NCBI GenBank assembly: GCA_002367235.1 | Contig: DFBC01000018.1 | Coordinates: forward strand, 1-16,054 | Source of the DNA: Cellvibrionales bacterium UBA3090 | GTDB lineage: Bacteria > Pseudomonadota > Gammaproteobacteria > Pseudomonadales > Porticoccaceae | DNA: 16,054 nt | Reading direction: 5' to 3' | Notes under the pieces: generated by a model | Databases searched by the model: none | What the model saw: the letters and a program-made list of their open reading frames with translations, nothing else | What the model was told of the DNA's origin: nothing | Position numbers and translations under genes: made by a program | Part shown: one piece after another, positions 6,406-14,757 of the stretch | Layout of the letters: every line of letters begins with the position of its first letter | Position numbering within the stretch: the stretch's first letter is position 1

Positions 6406-9267
6406 TTACATATTTTTACCCGGAAGATAAAAAACCTTGCGCCCACCGGCAAGCTCTTCCGGATTCATTGCAGAGCCATCAGTACCATCCAGCTGCAACG
6501 AATAACCAGATTTTGAAATCAGGTCGTCGTAACTATCCTGTAACTGCCCCAGAGAAAGCAATGAGACCGCATCAATCAGCTTCTCTCTCTGGGTAAAGTC
6601 GTAATCGCGCAGATCGATACTCGACCAAAACCTCGAGGACTGCTCGGCCAAACTTTTAGGTTTCTCTTTCAACCGGGTCAAGACGGCCTTACGGTGCCGC
6701 TCAAACACTTCTTTCGGCATCATCTGGAGCTGCTGACTAAAATCGACCAAAAACTGATCTATAGCTTGCTCCAACTGGGGAACCTGAACATTAGGCGACT
6801 GCACTAGCAGACCAAAACCGGGGACCCGAGAAATCATCTGATCAACAATCGCTACAACGTAACCAAGTTGCTGCTCCGTTCTCAACTGATGAAAGAATTC
6901 AGACTTCATCAATTGCCGCAAAAGCATTATTTTCGCAGTATCTTCAAGACCATCCGTCCGCCCTTGGTAATAGCGGAGAATGGCGGAATCCTTATGGTCG
7001 ATCGACATGGGAATATGAATTTTTTCTCCCGAAGAAACACTTAGCACCCCACGTTTAGTCCAGGCCTCTGGTTTACCCTGTATCAGCTTCCCTGAAACAG
7101 ACTTGGCCAGTTTTTCCACATCAGATTGAGCCAAATTACCACTGGCCAGTATTTCAAGTGATGCGCCGTCGAACAGACCGCCAACAAATTGATTGAATGC
7201 CGCCAGATCAAATTCTTCCAGCGCACCAGCCAGAGCCTTTGGCTGCCAAGCTGTGATGCTAAGTAACACCCCTGTTTCACGCATCAGTTGTTTGTATGGC
7301 GTATCTTTACTACTGTTTTGCCAGTTCCTAATCAGCTCAGCTTTAAGACGCTCGACAAGCTCATCAGAAACGGTGGGTACCAACAAGGCCTCGACCACCG
7401 AGTCCACCAACAGGGGCAATTTGTTATCAAAACCACTGACAACAAAACCAAGACCATCTGGGCGGCGATTAATACTATAGCCAAGCCCAGCCAGCGCAGC
7501 CGCATAGCTGGATTCACTCAGTGTTTCCTGAACAAGGCGCAAATACAGGTCGGTCATTGCCGCTGACCTGACATCAGAAACTGCGGGTGTTTTCACGGCC
7601 ACATAAAACTGAGCTTTTGGCACCTGATAGTAACGATCAGAGTAGCTCCAGAGCCGATAACCCGGCTTATCTACAAGCAGATCTGGAACCCCTGGCTCAC
7701 CCACCTTACCGGGATGATTGAGTGAAAAACTTTCCGGCACAAAATTATTGACCCGCGGAAGCTTAAGCTTTTCTCTAGCGTCAACCAGAGAAGCTTTTGG
7801 TAACTTGGCAGGTAACTTTGTGACGCTATAAGGCACTTGGTAGAGCGACGAAACTTTATCGGTTTTCACCTCTGGCGCCATTAGCGTGACCAAAGCATTT
7901 TCTGGCTTCATCAAAGCCAACATATCGTCAATCAGGATCGAATCATAAATATCCATTCGATAAGGGCCCTTCATCACATCCTGATAAGGGTATTTATGTA
8001 GCTGATTAGCCAACTGGCTCACCCGGTGAACAGGCTCACTCAGTTCATTGTGTCGAAACTGAATCTCTGCCAAAGCGCCCTGCTCCTTGTGCCTCCACTC
8101 GGCAACCCCCTTCTCAGAAACCAGCGCTATTTCCTGAAAAATAAGCTCAAGCACCTGCTGCCAGTGCGAGAAGCCATCCGAGGTTAGACCTACCGTGACA
8201 TCAAAAGAGCTTCCACTTCGGTCAGCAATCCCCTCACCGGCACGCAATGATTCCACCCAACCTTGTGCCTTCAGTAATGACAGCAAGCTACCCGCCCCCT
8301 CGTGACCAATGAGATTGCCTAGATAGGAGAGGGGCTTTTGTCGATAATATTTATAAACAGCGGGCAAGGGGATTGTGACAGACAATTCCCTCAACTCCTG
8401 AACAGGCTGCAGCGATAACAACAGAGGCAACCGCCCCTGTTCAAAGAGCGGCTGGCCATGAACAGGCTGCTCAGCATTTTTGTTGTCCACTGCCTCGAAT
8501 CGTGACGTCACCATCGACTCAAGCTCATCCAGAGAATTGGGCGCCAAGACCACCAGAGTCATTCGATTGGCAGAGTAATGCTGCCCATAAAATTTGAGCA
8601 GATCATCTCGCACCAGGCTACTGTCTGTATCTGCCAGAGTATCCAAGTTACCGACACTAAATTTTGATGCAGGATGTGCCGGATTAACCACCTCGCTAAA
8701 CACATTCAACTGCCGGCGGTAGTCATTTTTTATTCTCGCCTTGTACTCAGAATGCACCGCATTTTTTTCACGCTCTACGTATTCAGCATTGAACAAGGGG
8801 GCAACAAAAAAACGAGCGAAGCGATCTAGCGCAGGCTCAAATTTTGCCGGGTCGATATCAAAGAAATAGTTGGTGTGCTCAAACGATGTGTAGGCATTAT
8901 GCTGCCCACCATGTTGACTGATAAACGCTTGGTACTCATCGGGAAGGGGGTACTGATCTGTCCCCAAAAACAACATATGCTCAAGGAAATGCGCCAAGCC
9001 CTGGCGGTCTACAGGATCATTTGAACTACCCACAAAGACATCCAAAGCCGCTGCAGCCTTATCGGCCTTCTCATCAGAGACTAACAGTACTTGCAGTTGA
9101 TTCGACAATTGCAGATAACGATATTCTGAAGAATCATTATCACTCTTTGCAATCTCAACCGACTTACTCTGCGCCTGGTTGTCATGACATGGTCGCCCAG
9201 CTAATGCCTGGCTACTACCAAGGACAATAATGAACAAATAAACAAATGCTACAGATACTCTTTTCAT
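6406..9267 (-). CDS. Pitrilysin/insulinase family (M16) periplasmic zinc protease
   Basis: 953 residues, close to E. coli protease III (PtrA, 962). The signal peptide (residues 1-23, ending QALA|GRPC) points to export; the Cys at 27 is not in a clean lipobox. The inverted zinc motif HFLEH is at 93-97 with the third ligand Glu174 in NAVHSEYK, 77 residues on as in pitrilysin. The C-terminal half carries RTEQQLGY (Arg796, Tyr803), the substrate-binding pair known from insulin-degrading enzyme. This four-domain, single-chain form is expected to digest medium-sized peptides inside a closed chamber. The ATG has CGGAG a few bases upstream. It follows the permease gene after 57 bases on the same strand and may be co-transcribed with it; an AT-rich 250-base gap separates it from aceE. 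The ptrA name is likely but not certain, because several M16 paralogues exist in gammaproteobacteria. Confidence 0.92.
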   Translation of the reverse strand: MKRVSVAFVYLFIIVLGSSQALAGRPCHDNQAQSKSVEIAKSDNDSSEYRYLQLSNQLQVLLVSDEKADKAAAALDVFVGSSNDPVDRQGLAHFLEHMLFLGTDQYPLPDEYQAFISQHGGQHNAYTSFEHTNYFFDIDPAKFEPALDRFARFFVAPLFNAEYVEREKNAVHSEYKARIKNDYRRQLNVFSEVVNPAHPASKFSVGNLDTLADTDSSLVRDDLLKFYGQHYSANRMTLVVLAPNSLDELESMVTSRFEAVDNKNAEQPVHGQPLFEQGRLPLLLSLQPVQELRELSVTIPLPAVYKYYRQKPLSYLGNLIGHEGAGSLLSLLKAQGWVESLRAGEGIADRSGSSFDVTVGLTSDGFSHWQQVLELIFQEIALVSEKGVAEWRHKEQGALAEIQFRHNELSEPVHRVSQLANQLHKYPYQDVMKGPYRMDIYDSILIDDMLALMKPENALVTLMAPEVKTDKVSSLYQVPYSVTKLPAKLPKASLVDAREKLKLPRVNNFVPESFSLNHPGKVGEPGVPDLLVDKPGYRLWSYSDRYYQVPKAQFYVAVKTPAVSDVRSAAMTDLYLRLVQETLSESSYAAALAGLGYSINRRPDGLGFVVSGFDNKLPLLVDSVVEALLVPTVSDELVERLKAELIRNWQNSSKDTPYKQLMRETGVLLSITAWQPKALAGALEEFDLAAFNQFVGGLFDGASLEILASGNLAQSDVEKLAKSVSGKLIQGKPEAWTKRGVLSVSSGEKIHIPMSIDHKDSAILRYYQGRTDGLEDTAKIMLLRQLMKSEFFHQLRTEQQLGYVVAIVDQMISRVPGFGLLVQSPNVQVPQLEQAIDQFLVDFSQQLQMMPKEVFERHRKAVLTRLKEKPKSLAEQSSRFWSSIDLRDYDFTQREKLIDAVSLLSLGQLQDSYDDLISKSGYSLQLDGTDGSAMNPEELAGGRKVFYLPGKNM

Positions 9268-9324
9268 GGGACTCCGTTCACTGTTGGTAATATACGGTTT
9301 GTCGATGGAATATAATTTCTCGAA

Positions 9325-10416
9325 TCACTCGGACACCGAAACCCCTGAATCAGTTCTCGGCCATGCGTTATAAAGTGCTTTTACCAACGTCGCCAACGGA
9401 ATGGCAAAAAACACCCCCCAGAATCCCCACAGGCCACCAAAAAATAGCACCGCCAAAATAATAGCAATAGGGTGCAGGTTCACCGCTTCGGAAAACAACA
9501 GGGGCACTAGCACATTACCATCCAAGCCCTGAATAACGCCGTAAACTATCACCAGCCAAAACAGGTCGCCACCCCAGCCCCATTGAAAATAGGCCACAAC
9601 GGTTACAGGAATAGTCACGACCACCGCACCTATGTAGGGAATAACGACCGACAACCCGACCAACAAGGCGAGCAACGCCGCATAATTTAGCCCCATAATT
9701 AAAAACGCAATGTAACTGGCTGAACCCACGGCCAGTATCTCAATCGCTTTGCCTCGCACATAATTGGCCATTTGCACATTCATTTCATGCCAAATTTGCC
9801 ACATCACGGGACGCTCATGGGGCAGCAGAGTCGACAATATTTCCAATAATTCATCCTTGTCTTTTAGCATGAAAAAAACCAGCAGCGGCACCAACACCAA
9901 ATACACCATCATAGCGACGACACTTGGAAAAGTGCTCACAGAAAAGCTCACCAAACGTTCTGCCATGCCCCCCACTTCTCGGGATGCCTGTGACAATAAA
10001 TCCTTCAGCTGAGCTTCAGATATCAGGTGTGGGTACTGATCGGGAAGCAACAACAAGACACTTTGCCAATGCTTAACCATGGCAGGGACTTCACCAGCCA
10101 GATTAGCTGTCTGACGACCGACCAAAGGAAAGACGATGATTAAAATCGCTAGAAATACGCCGACAAAAAAGAGAAACACCAACGTTACTGCCACCAACCG
10201 TGGCACCCTCCATTTTGCCAGTCGGTTAACGCCACCCTGAAGAAGAAAAGCAAAAATAAGTGCCGCAATAAAGGGCGCTACAATCTCGCCCATCGTCACC
10301 ACAACTATAAGAGCAACCACCAGTAGGATAGCCAGCAACACGGCCTCCTCTTCGCCAAAGTAGCGGTTTACCCAACTTCCAAGTACTTTCCACATAGCTT
10401 TTTCCAATATAGGCAT
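9325..10416 (-). CDS. AI-2E family / PerM-type inner-membrane permease
   Basis: 363 residues with about eight hydrophobic segments. Two near the N-terminus (about 26-62) are followed by one at about 73-98, then a hydrophilic stretch with an amphipathic region (about 100-150), a segment at about 160-185 and a C-terminal cluster of four (about 225-350). Family motifs of the AI-2E transporter/UPF0118 group are visible: NYVRGKAIEILAVG, VIPYIGAVV, and QGLDGNVLVPLLFSEAV leading to GGLWGFWGVFFAIPLATLVKAL. Members have been linked to autoinducer-2 export or ion antiport, and the substrate here cannot be told. The first ATG has AAGG 7 bases upstream; the ATG at codon 8 (MWKVLGSW) is an equally plausible start. 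It is divergent from bepA and 57 bases before the M16 protease gene. Confidence 0.9.
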   Translation of the reverse strand: MPILEKAMWKVLGSWVNRYFGEEEAVLLAILLVVALIVVVTMGEIVAPFIAALIFAFLLQGGVNRLAKWRVPRLVAVTLVFLFFVGVFLAILIIVFPLVGRQTANLAGEVPAMVKHWQSVLLLLPDQYPHLISEAQLKDLLSQASREVGGMAERLVSFSVSTFPSVVAMMVYLVLVPLLVFFMLKDKDELLEILSTLLPHERPVMWQIWHEMNVQMANYVRGKAIEILAVGSASYIAFLIMGLNYAALLALLVGLSVVIPYIGAVVVTIPVTVVAYFQWGWGGDLFWLVIVYGVIQGLDGNVLVPLLFSEAVNLHPIAIILAVLFFGGLWGFWGVFFAIPLATLVKALYNAWPRTDSGVSVSE

Positions 10417-10473
10417 TAATACCTTGAGGGAACAGGTTACGGAATCAGTGCCAACGCATCAAGAACAGCCGTC

Positions 10474-10496
10474 AACGTTTTAGGGGGCAAAACGTT
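10474..10496. repeat. Perfect inverted repeat in the perM-bepA divergent promoter region
   Basis: AACGTTTT (10474-10481) and AAAACGTT (10489-10496) flank a 7-base spacer, AGGGGGC. Each arm contains the palindrome AACGTT, with the two centres 17 bp apart. It lies in the 180-base gap between two divergent genes, so it could be an operator or a cruciform/hairpin. It lacks the T-run of a terminator and no terminator is needed here. No strong -35/-10 pair was found nearby; TACTAT at 10547-10552 is a weak -10 candidate for bepA. Confidence 0.4.
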
Positions 10497-10596
10497 TTTA
10501 AATCGAAAATGCACTAATACACATGAATTCAGTCATAGAGTTACGTTACTATCTGAGAAATACTCAGGATTCTGCATTCCAAGGAACCACCTTATC

Positions 10597-12048
10597 GTGT
10601 TGTCTAAATCTCTTAATCGCTTAGCCTTAACTACCTTGGCTGTTACTGCGCTTATAGCACCAGCCCACAGCGCTAACATTGAGCTCCCATCACTGGGCGA
10701 CACCAGCTCCAGTATTATTTCCCAACAACAGGAACACGAACTAGGCCGAGCCTGGCTTCGAGCGTACCGCAGCCGAATTCACGAACACCAGGATCCGTTA
10801 CTCAAGAGTTACCTAGAACAACTTCTGTACAAACTGGCCACCGAAAGTGAGCTGAATGACCGCAGGCTTGAGTTAATCGCGATAAACAACCGCTCCATGA
10901 ACGCATTTGCCGTACCTGGTGGCATTATTGGCGTGCACACGGGCCTTTTCCGATATGCAAAATCTGAACACCAACTCGCCTCTGTTTTAGCCCACGAACT
11001 GGCTCACTTAAGTCAACGGCATTTTGCCCGCAGAGTAGAAGAACAGAAAAGAAACACCACGGCCACGCTGGCAGGCATGCTGACCAGCCTGGTATTGGCT
11101 GCCACCGTCGGTGGCGATGCCGGCCTGGCCGCATTAACTGCCACCCAGGCCGCAAGTCGGGGTAGCGCGCTTCGGTATAGCAGACAAAATGAGCAAGAAG
11201 CTGACCGCCTAGGCATACAGACCCTTAGTGCGGCGGGAATGGACCCCAACGCAATGCCAGGCATGTTTGAACAAATGTTACAGGCAACTCGCTACACTGG
11301 CAGCAAGCCACCCGAATTTTTACTTACCCACCCACTCACTGAAAACCGAGTGGCCGATGCCAAAAACCGCGCCAGCCAGTATCCACAAAAACAATACCTG
11401 GACAATATCGAATACCATCTGATGCGGACTCGAGCGTTAATTGCTATCGACAACAACCCCAGCGTCTCACTCAACCGCTTTGAAAGCGAATTATCCGGCA
11501 GTAGTTTAAATCGGGAAGCTGCAGAATACGGATTGGTGTTAACGCATACAGCACTAGGGGATTATCAAATAGCCCGCAAGCATCTCAGACAGCTCATCAA
11601 GCGATCACCCAACAGGCTAGCCTACCAACTGGCCGATATCGAAATAACACGTGAAGAAGAAGAGTTCGAACTCGCTATTGATAAGACCAAAAGTCTTCTA
11701 AAGTACCATTCTGACAGTTACCCCCTTGAGATCTCGCTGGCAGAAACCTACCTTAAGGCAAACCGCTTCCATGAATCCGAGCTCGTTTTAGAAGCGCTCA
11801 GCATTAGCCGACCGAACACACCTTATGTTTGGTTCCAGCTTGCCGAAGTGCGAGGACTGGCAGGCAATATTTCTGGAGTACACAAAGCGCGAGCTGAATA
11901 TTTTATTTTGAATGGTGTATTTGACCGGGCGCGTGAACAGCTTGGTTACGCTCGAAAACTGTTGACCCACGACTTCAAACAAACCGCCATCATAGACCAA
12001 CAATTGAGAGACCTAGCAGCTCTTGAGAAGAAAATGGAAGACTTCTAA
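10597..12048 (+). CDS. bepA: BepA-like beta-barrel assembly-enhancing protease (M48 metalloprotease with TPR domain)
   Basis: 483 residues, matching E. coli BepA (YfgC, 487). A signal peptide (cleavage near residue 25, PAHSA) sends it to the periplasm, where BepA helps LptD assemble and degrades stalled outer-membrane proteins. The zinc site is HELAH (His133, Glu134, His137) with the third ligand Glu201 in EQEADRLG. The LTHPLTENR segment holds His245, equivalent to the latch histidine (His246) of E. coli BepA. Residues from about 265 to the end are helical TPR-like repeats, the substrate and BAM-contact region. The start is GTG with AAGGA 11 bases upstream; no in-frame ATG lies close by. It diverges from the permease gene and runs into nadA tail to tail, with 11 bases between stop codons and no clear terminator. 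Confidence 0.93.
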   Translation: MLSKSLNRLALTTLAVTALIAPAHSANIELPSLGDTSSSIISQQQEHELGRAWLRAYRSRIHEHQDPLLKSYLEQLLYKLATESELNDRRLELIAINNRSMNAFAVPGGIIGVHTGLFRYAKSEHQLASVLAHELAHLSQRHFARRVEEQKRNTTATLAGMLTSLVLAATVGGDAGLAALTATQAASRGSALRYSRQNEQEADRLGIQTLSAAGMDPNAMPGMFEQMLQATRYTGSKPPEFLLTHPLTENRVADAKNRASQYPQKQYLDNIEYHLMRTRALIAIDNNPSVSLNRFESELSGSSLNREAAEYGLVLTHTALGDYQIARKHLRQLIKRSPNRLAYQLADIEITREEEEFELAIDKTKSLLKYHSDSYPLEISLAETYLKANRFHESELVLEALSISRPNTPYVWFQLAEVRGLAGNISGVHKARAEYFILNGVFDRAREQLGYARKLLTHDFKQTAIIDQQLRDLAALEKKMEDF

Positions 12049-12059
12049 AAAGCTAATAG

Positions 12060-13142
12060 CTAACTTGCTTCAGCCGATAATTGCAGCTCTCTAAACTCCA
12101 ACATTCTCTGAAGAGAGACCATGGCTTGCTCACCAATCGCCGGGACAACATGGATTTCATTGCTGCCCTGTTCCAATGATTCCATCAAATTTTTCAGATT
12201 GTTCATTCCCATCCAAGGACAACTAGCACAACTTCGGCAAGTTGCACCCTCGCCGGCTGTGGGCGCAATTATCAGCTCTTTATCGGGTGCTGCCTGCTGC
12301 ATCTTGTAGAAGATACCGCTATCTGTCGCCACAATCATTTGCTTGTTAGGTAGCGTCTGAGCCGCCTTGATCAACTGCGAGGTGGAGCCAACAGCATCGG
12401 CAATTTCCACCATGGCGTCAGGTGACTCAGGATGAACCAGCACTGCCGCGTCTGGATAAATCGACTTGAGATAAGTCACTCCGCGCGACTTAAATTCCTC
12501 ATGAACAATACAGCTGCCATCCCACAACAGCATATCGGCACCTGTTTTTTTCTGTACGTAACTACCGAGGTACTTATCGGGAGCCCACAAAATTTTCTCG
12601 CCACAACTATCAAGATAGTCCACCACATCCAGAGCAATACTGGACGTCACCACCCAATCGGCACGAGCCTTTACCGCCGCCGATGTATTCGCATAAACCA
12701 CAACCGTACGATCGGGATGCTGGTCGCAGAACGCACTAAATTCATCGACAGGACAACCGATATCCAGAGAGCAGGTAGCCTCGAGCGTCGGCATCAACAC
12801 GGTTTTTTCCGGTGTAAGAATCTTCGCCGTTTCACCCATAAATTTCACACCAGCGACCAGTAGTGTAGAAGCGGAGTGACTGTTACCAAACCGGGCCATT
12901 TCAAGAGAATCGGACACAATACCACCCGTCTCTTCAGCCAATTGCTGAATAATCGGGTCGGTATAGTAATGCGCCACAATGACAGCATTTTTCTCTGTCA
13001 GGAGCTGTTTAATTCGAGACTTATACGTCACTTCTTCTTCATGCGTATACTTTGGCTCATCATGAATCTGATCCAGATAACTCTCGACCAGCTGTTGATG
13101 AGTAGACTCTTCTGCTATTTGCAACTTGGGGGACTGATTCAT
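12060..13142 (-). CDS. nadA: Quinolinate synthase A
   Basis: 360 residues. Condenses iminoaspartate (from NadB) with dihydroxyacetone phosphate to quinolinate in NAD synthesis, using an oxygen-sensitive [4Fe-4S] cluster. The three cluster ligands known from E. coli are present: Cys124 (EATCSLDIGC), Cys211 (DGSCIVHEEF) and Cys308, the last Cys of CRSCASC (302-308). Other family signatures are VAHYYTDPIIQQLAE near residue 56, GVKFMGETAKIL near 98 and PTAGEGATC near 294. The first 40 residues are a family-typical N-terminal helical extension. The ATG has no good ribosome binding site upstream (ACACGTTTT), so the exact start is less certain than the gene. Transcription probably starts after the tRNA-Lys terminator. 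nadB is not in the window. Confidence 0.96.
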   Translation of the reverse strand: MNQSPKLQIAEESTHQQLVESYLDQIHDEPKYTHEEEVTYKSRIKQLLTEKNAVIVAHYYTDPIIQQLAEETGGIVSDSLEMARFGNSHSASTLLVAGVKFMGETAKILTPEKTVLMPTLEATCSLDIGCPVDEFSAFCDQHPDRTVVVYANTSAAVKARADWVVTSSIALDVVDYLDSCGEKILWAPDKYLGSYVQKKTGADMLLWDGSCIVHEEFKSRGVTYLKSIYPDAAVLVHPESPDAMVEIADAVGSTSQLIKAAQTLPNKQMIVATDSGIFYKMQQAAPDKELIIAPTAGEGATCRSCASCPWMGMNNLKNLMESLEQGSNEIHVVPAIGEQAMVSLQRMLEFRELQLSAEAS

Positions 13143-13172
13143 AAAACGTGTTTGGCAATATGTGATGAGCGC

Positions 13173-13181
13173 ATTTTACCA
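13173..13181 (-). promoter_or_regulatory. Possible extended -10 promoter element for nadA
   Basis: On the minus strand TGGTAAAAT forms an extended -10 (TG-N-TAAAAT) about 30 bases upstream of the nadA ATG and downstream of the tRNA-Lys terminator. A TTGACA hexamer lies just upstream (13196-13191) but only 12 bases away, too close for a normal -35. The element is therefore proposed on the extended -10 alone. Confidence 0.35.
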
Positions 13182-13250
13182 CACCTGCCCTGTCAAGCCG
13201 ATAACCCGTAATAGATACATTAGTATCTGGAATACCCATATAACGAGCAT

Positions 13251-13280
13251 AAAAAAACCGCCTAAAAAGGCGGTTTTTTT
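13251..13280. terminator. Intrinsic terminator after tRNA-Lys
   Basis: A perfect 12-bp inverted repeat (AAAAAAACCGCC at 13251-13262, GGCGGTTTTTTT at 13269-13280) with loop TAAAAA. Because the arms carry A7 and T7, it can terminate in both directions. On the minus strand it lies 5 bases beyond the CCA end of the tRNA and would end the tRNA transcript, insulating nadA from it. Confidence 0.9.
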
Positions 13281-13285
13281 ATAAA

Positions 13286-13361
13286 TGGTGGGTCGTGCTG
13301 GATTCGAACCAGCGACCAATTGGTTAAAAGCCAACTGCTCTACCAACTGAGCTAACGACCC
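13286..13361 (-). tRNA. tRNA-Lys (anticodon UUU)
   Basis: 76 bases read on the minus strand. The acceptor stem GGGTCGT pairs with ACGACCC, then discriminator A and encoded CCA. The D-loop region is TAGCTCAGTTGGTAGAGCA, the anticodon stem-loop is TTGGCTTTTAACCAA with anticodon TTT, and the T-arm is CTGGTTCGAATCCAG. All four helices close, so the gene is intact. It lies 50 bases downstream of queC with its own likely promoter. In Pseudomonas the tRNA-Lys gene at this locus is an integration site for genomic islands; here the flanking genes are in place and no island is present. Confidence 0.97.
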
Positions 13362-13376
13362 TCAGAAGAGGCGCAT

Positions 13377-13404
13377 ATCTTACTGATAGGAGATGAAAAA
13401 TCAA
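13377..13404 (-). promoter_or_regulatory. Likely promoter for tRNA-Lys
   Basis: On the minus strand TTGATT (13404-13399) and TAAGAT (13382-13377) are 16 bases apart, each matching the sigma70 consensus at four of six bases. They are followed by a GC-rich discriminator (GCGCC), as is common at stringently controlled stable-RNA promoters. The predicted start is about 10 bases before the mature 5' end. Read-through from queC remains possible. Confidence 0.4.
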
Positions 13405-13411
13405 GTGTTAA

Positions 13412-14098
13412 TTAAGCAGAAATATAACGCGTAGAATCTTCAATACCGGCTTGCTCAAAACCGAGCTTTCTGAGCCTGCAACTATCGCACTTACCACAAG
13501 CTAAACCGTCCTCTGTTGCCTGATAGCAGGATACGGTCTGAGCGTAATCAACCCCAATTGCCGCACCCTGACGAATAATATCGGCCTTTGTCAAATTAAT
13601 CAGCGGCTTATTGATACGCAAATAATTCCCCTCAACTCCCGACTTGGTCGCGAGGTTAGCCATTTTTTCAAACGCTTCAATATATTCAATTCGGCAATCG
13701 GGATAGCCAGAATAATCGACGGCATTTACCCCAATAAAAATATCTTGAGCACCCAACACCTCGGCCCATCCGAGAGCAATGGATAAAAAAACGGTATTGC
13801 GGGCGGGAACATAGGTTACGGGTATCCCCAGCGTCTGAGCCTCTGGAACGTCGATATTGTCATCCGTTAGCGCCGAACCACCAATTGTTCTTAGATCCAG
13901 AGCGACAACCTTATGCTCCTTGGCACCTAATAATTTTGCACAATTTTTGGCTGCGGCTAATTCAGCATGCGCACGCTGACCATAATCAAAGCTTAAGGCA
14001 TAACAGGTAAACCCCTGCTGGATGGCCATTGCCAATACTGTCGTGGAATCCAGACCGCCCGAGACCAATACTACGGCTTTTTTATCCATATCGTTCAT
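13412..14098 (-). CDS. queC: 7-cyano-7-deazaguanine synthase (preQ0 synthase)
   Basis: 228 residues from the chosen ATG. Converts 7-carboxy-7-deazaguanine, the QueE product, to preQ0 with ATP and ammonia, in queuosine synthesis. The ATP-pyrophosphatase PP-loop SGGLDST is at residues 13-19. The C-terminal zinc site is visible as four cysteines, Cys191, 201, 204 and 207 (CGKCDSC at the last three). SFDYGQRAHAEL and VPARNTVFLSIAL are family signatures. Three starts compete: a TTG directly after the queE stop (14104), this ATG (14098), and another ATG at 14089 (MDKKAVVLVSGG). None has a strong ribosome binding site, so translation is probably coupled to queE, whose stop lies 6 bases upstream of the chosen ATG. 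Confidence 0.95.
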   Translation of the reverse strand: MNDMDKKAVVLVSGGLDSTTVLAMAIQQGFTCYALSFDYGQRAHAELAAAKNCAKLLGAKEHKVVALDLRTIGGSALTDDNIDVPEAQTLGIPVTYVPARNTVFLSIALGWAEVLGAQDIFIGVNAVDYSGYPDCRIEYIEAFEKMANLATKSGVEGNYLRINKPLINLTKADIIRQGAAIGVDYAQTVSCYQATEDGLACGKCDSCRLRKLGFEQAGIEDSTRYISA

Positions 14099-14104
14099 AA
14101 CCAA

Positions 14105-14755
14105 TTAATGCCCCGGCTCATCGCTCCACAATATCTTATGAAGCTGTAGTTGAAACCGCACCGGTAAATTATCTGCCAGAATCCAGTCGGCCAATTCTGT
14201 TGCATCTAATTGACCGGTACTGGGGGAAAACAAAATATTATCTACTCTCTCGGCTAACCCGAGCTCATCAATTTTCAACCGAGCCCATTCGTAATCCTGT
14301 CGATTACAGATAACAAACTTTACCTCATCACCAAGATTAAGGTATTCCACATTTCCATAGAGATTACGTTTAACTTCGCCTGAAGCTGGCGTTTTGAAAT
14401 CAACCACCTTCATCACCCTCGGATCTACATCTGCAACGGACAACGCTCCAGCCGTTTCTAATGAGACCTGGTAACCCTGATCACAAAGAGATTGCAATAA
14501 TGGAATACAGGCTTTCTGTGCCAGAGGTTCTCCACCAGTGACACACACTCGACGAGGTTTATAACTTGCTACTTTATCGAGGATCTCACTTAACGATTTC
14601 CGCTCTCCGCCATAAAAAGCATATTCAGTATCACAATAATGACAACGCAATGGACAACCTGTAAGGCGTACGAACACCGTAGGATGACCCACAGTTGATG
14701 ACTCCCCCTGAAGGGAGTAAAAGATTTCAGTAATGCGAAGAGTTGATTGATCCAT
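14105..14755 (-). CDS. queE: 7-carboxy-7-deazaguanine synthase (radical SAM enzyme)
   Basis: 216 residues. Contracts 6-carboxytetrahydropterin to 7-carboxy-7-deazaguanine using S-adenosylmethionine and a [4Fe-4S] cluster, the step before QueC. The radical SAM motif CxxxCxxC is GCPLRCHYCDTEYAF with Cys34, Cys38 and Cys41. The N-terminus ITEIFYSLQGE and the SAM-binding segment VCVTGGEPLAQ are typical, and the length fits the family. The only reasonable start is the ATG at 14755, yet it lacks a Shine-Dalgarno sequence: the bases just before it are the T-run of a terminator-like hairpin (TTTTTCT). It forms a tight pair with queC, and queD and queF are not here. Confidence 0.95.
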   Translation of the reverse strand: MDQSTLRITEIFYSLQGESSTVGHPTVFVRLTGCPLRCHYCDTEYAFYGGERKSLSEILDKVASYKPRRVCVTGGEPLAQKACIPLLQSLCDQGYQVSLETAGALSVADVDPRVMKVVDFKTPASGEVKRNLYGNVEYLNLGDEVKFVICNRQDYEWARLKIDELGLAERVDNILFSPSTGQLDATELADWILADNLPVRFQLQLHKILWSDEPGH

Positions 14756-14757
14756 AG

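Noticed and set aside
12049..12059. Terminator between convergent bepA and nadA
   Set aside because: Only 11 bases separate the stop codons, and the AGCTAATAGCT symmetry is too short to form a terminator stem.
13191..13196. TTGACA as a -35 box for nadA
   Set aside because: It is only 12 bases from the TAAAAT hexamer, and no good -10 lies 16-18 bases downstream of it.
13143..13250. Riboswitch or other structured leader upstream of nadA
   Set aside because: Only a small hairpin (AGATAC-ATTA-GTATCT) is visible, probably outside the nadA transcript, with no known riboswitch core recognised.
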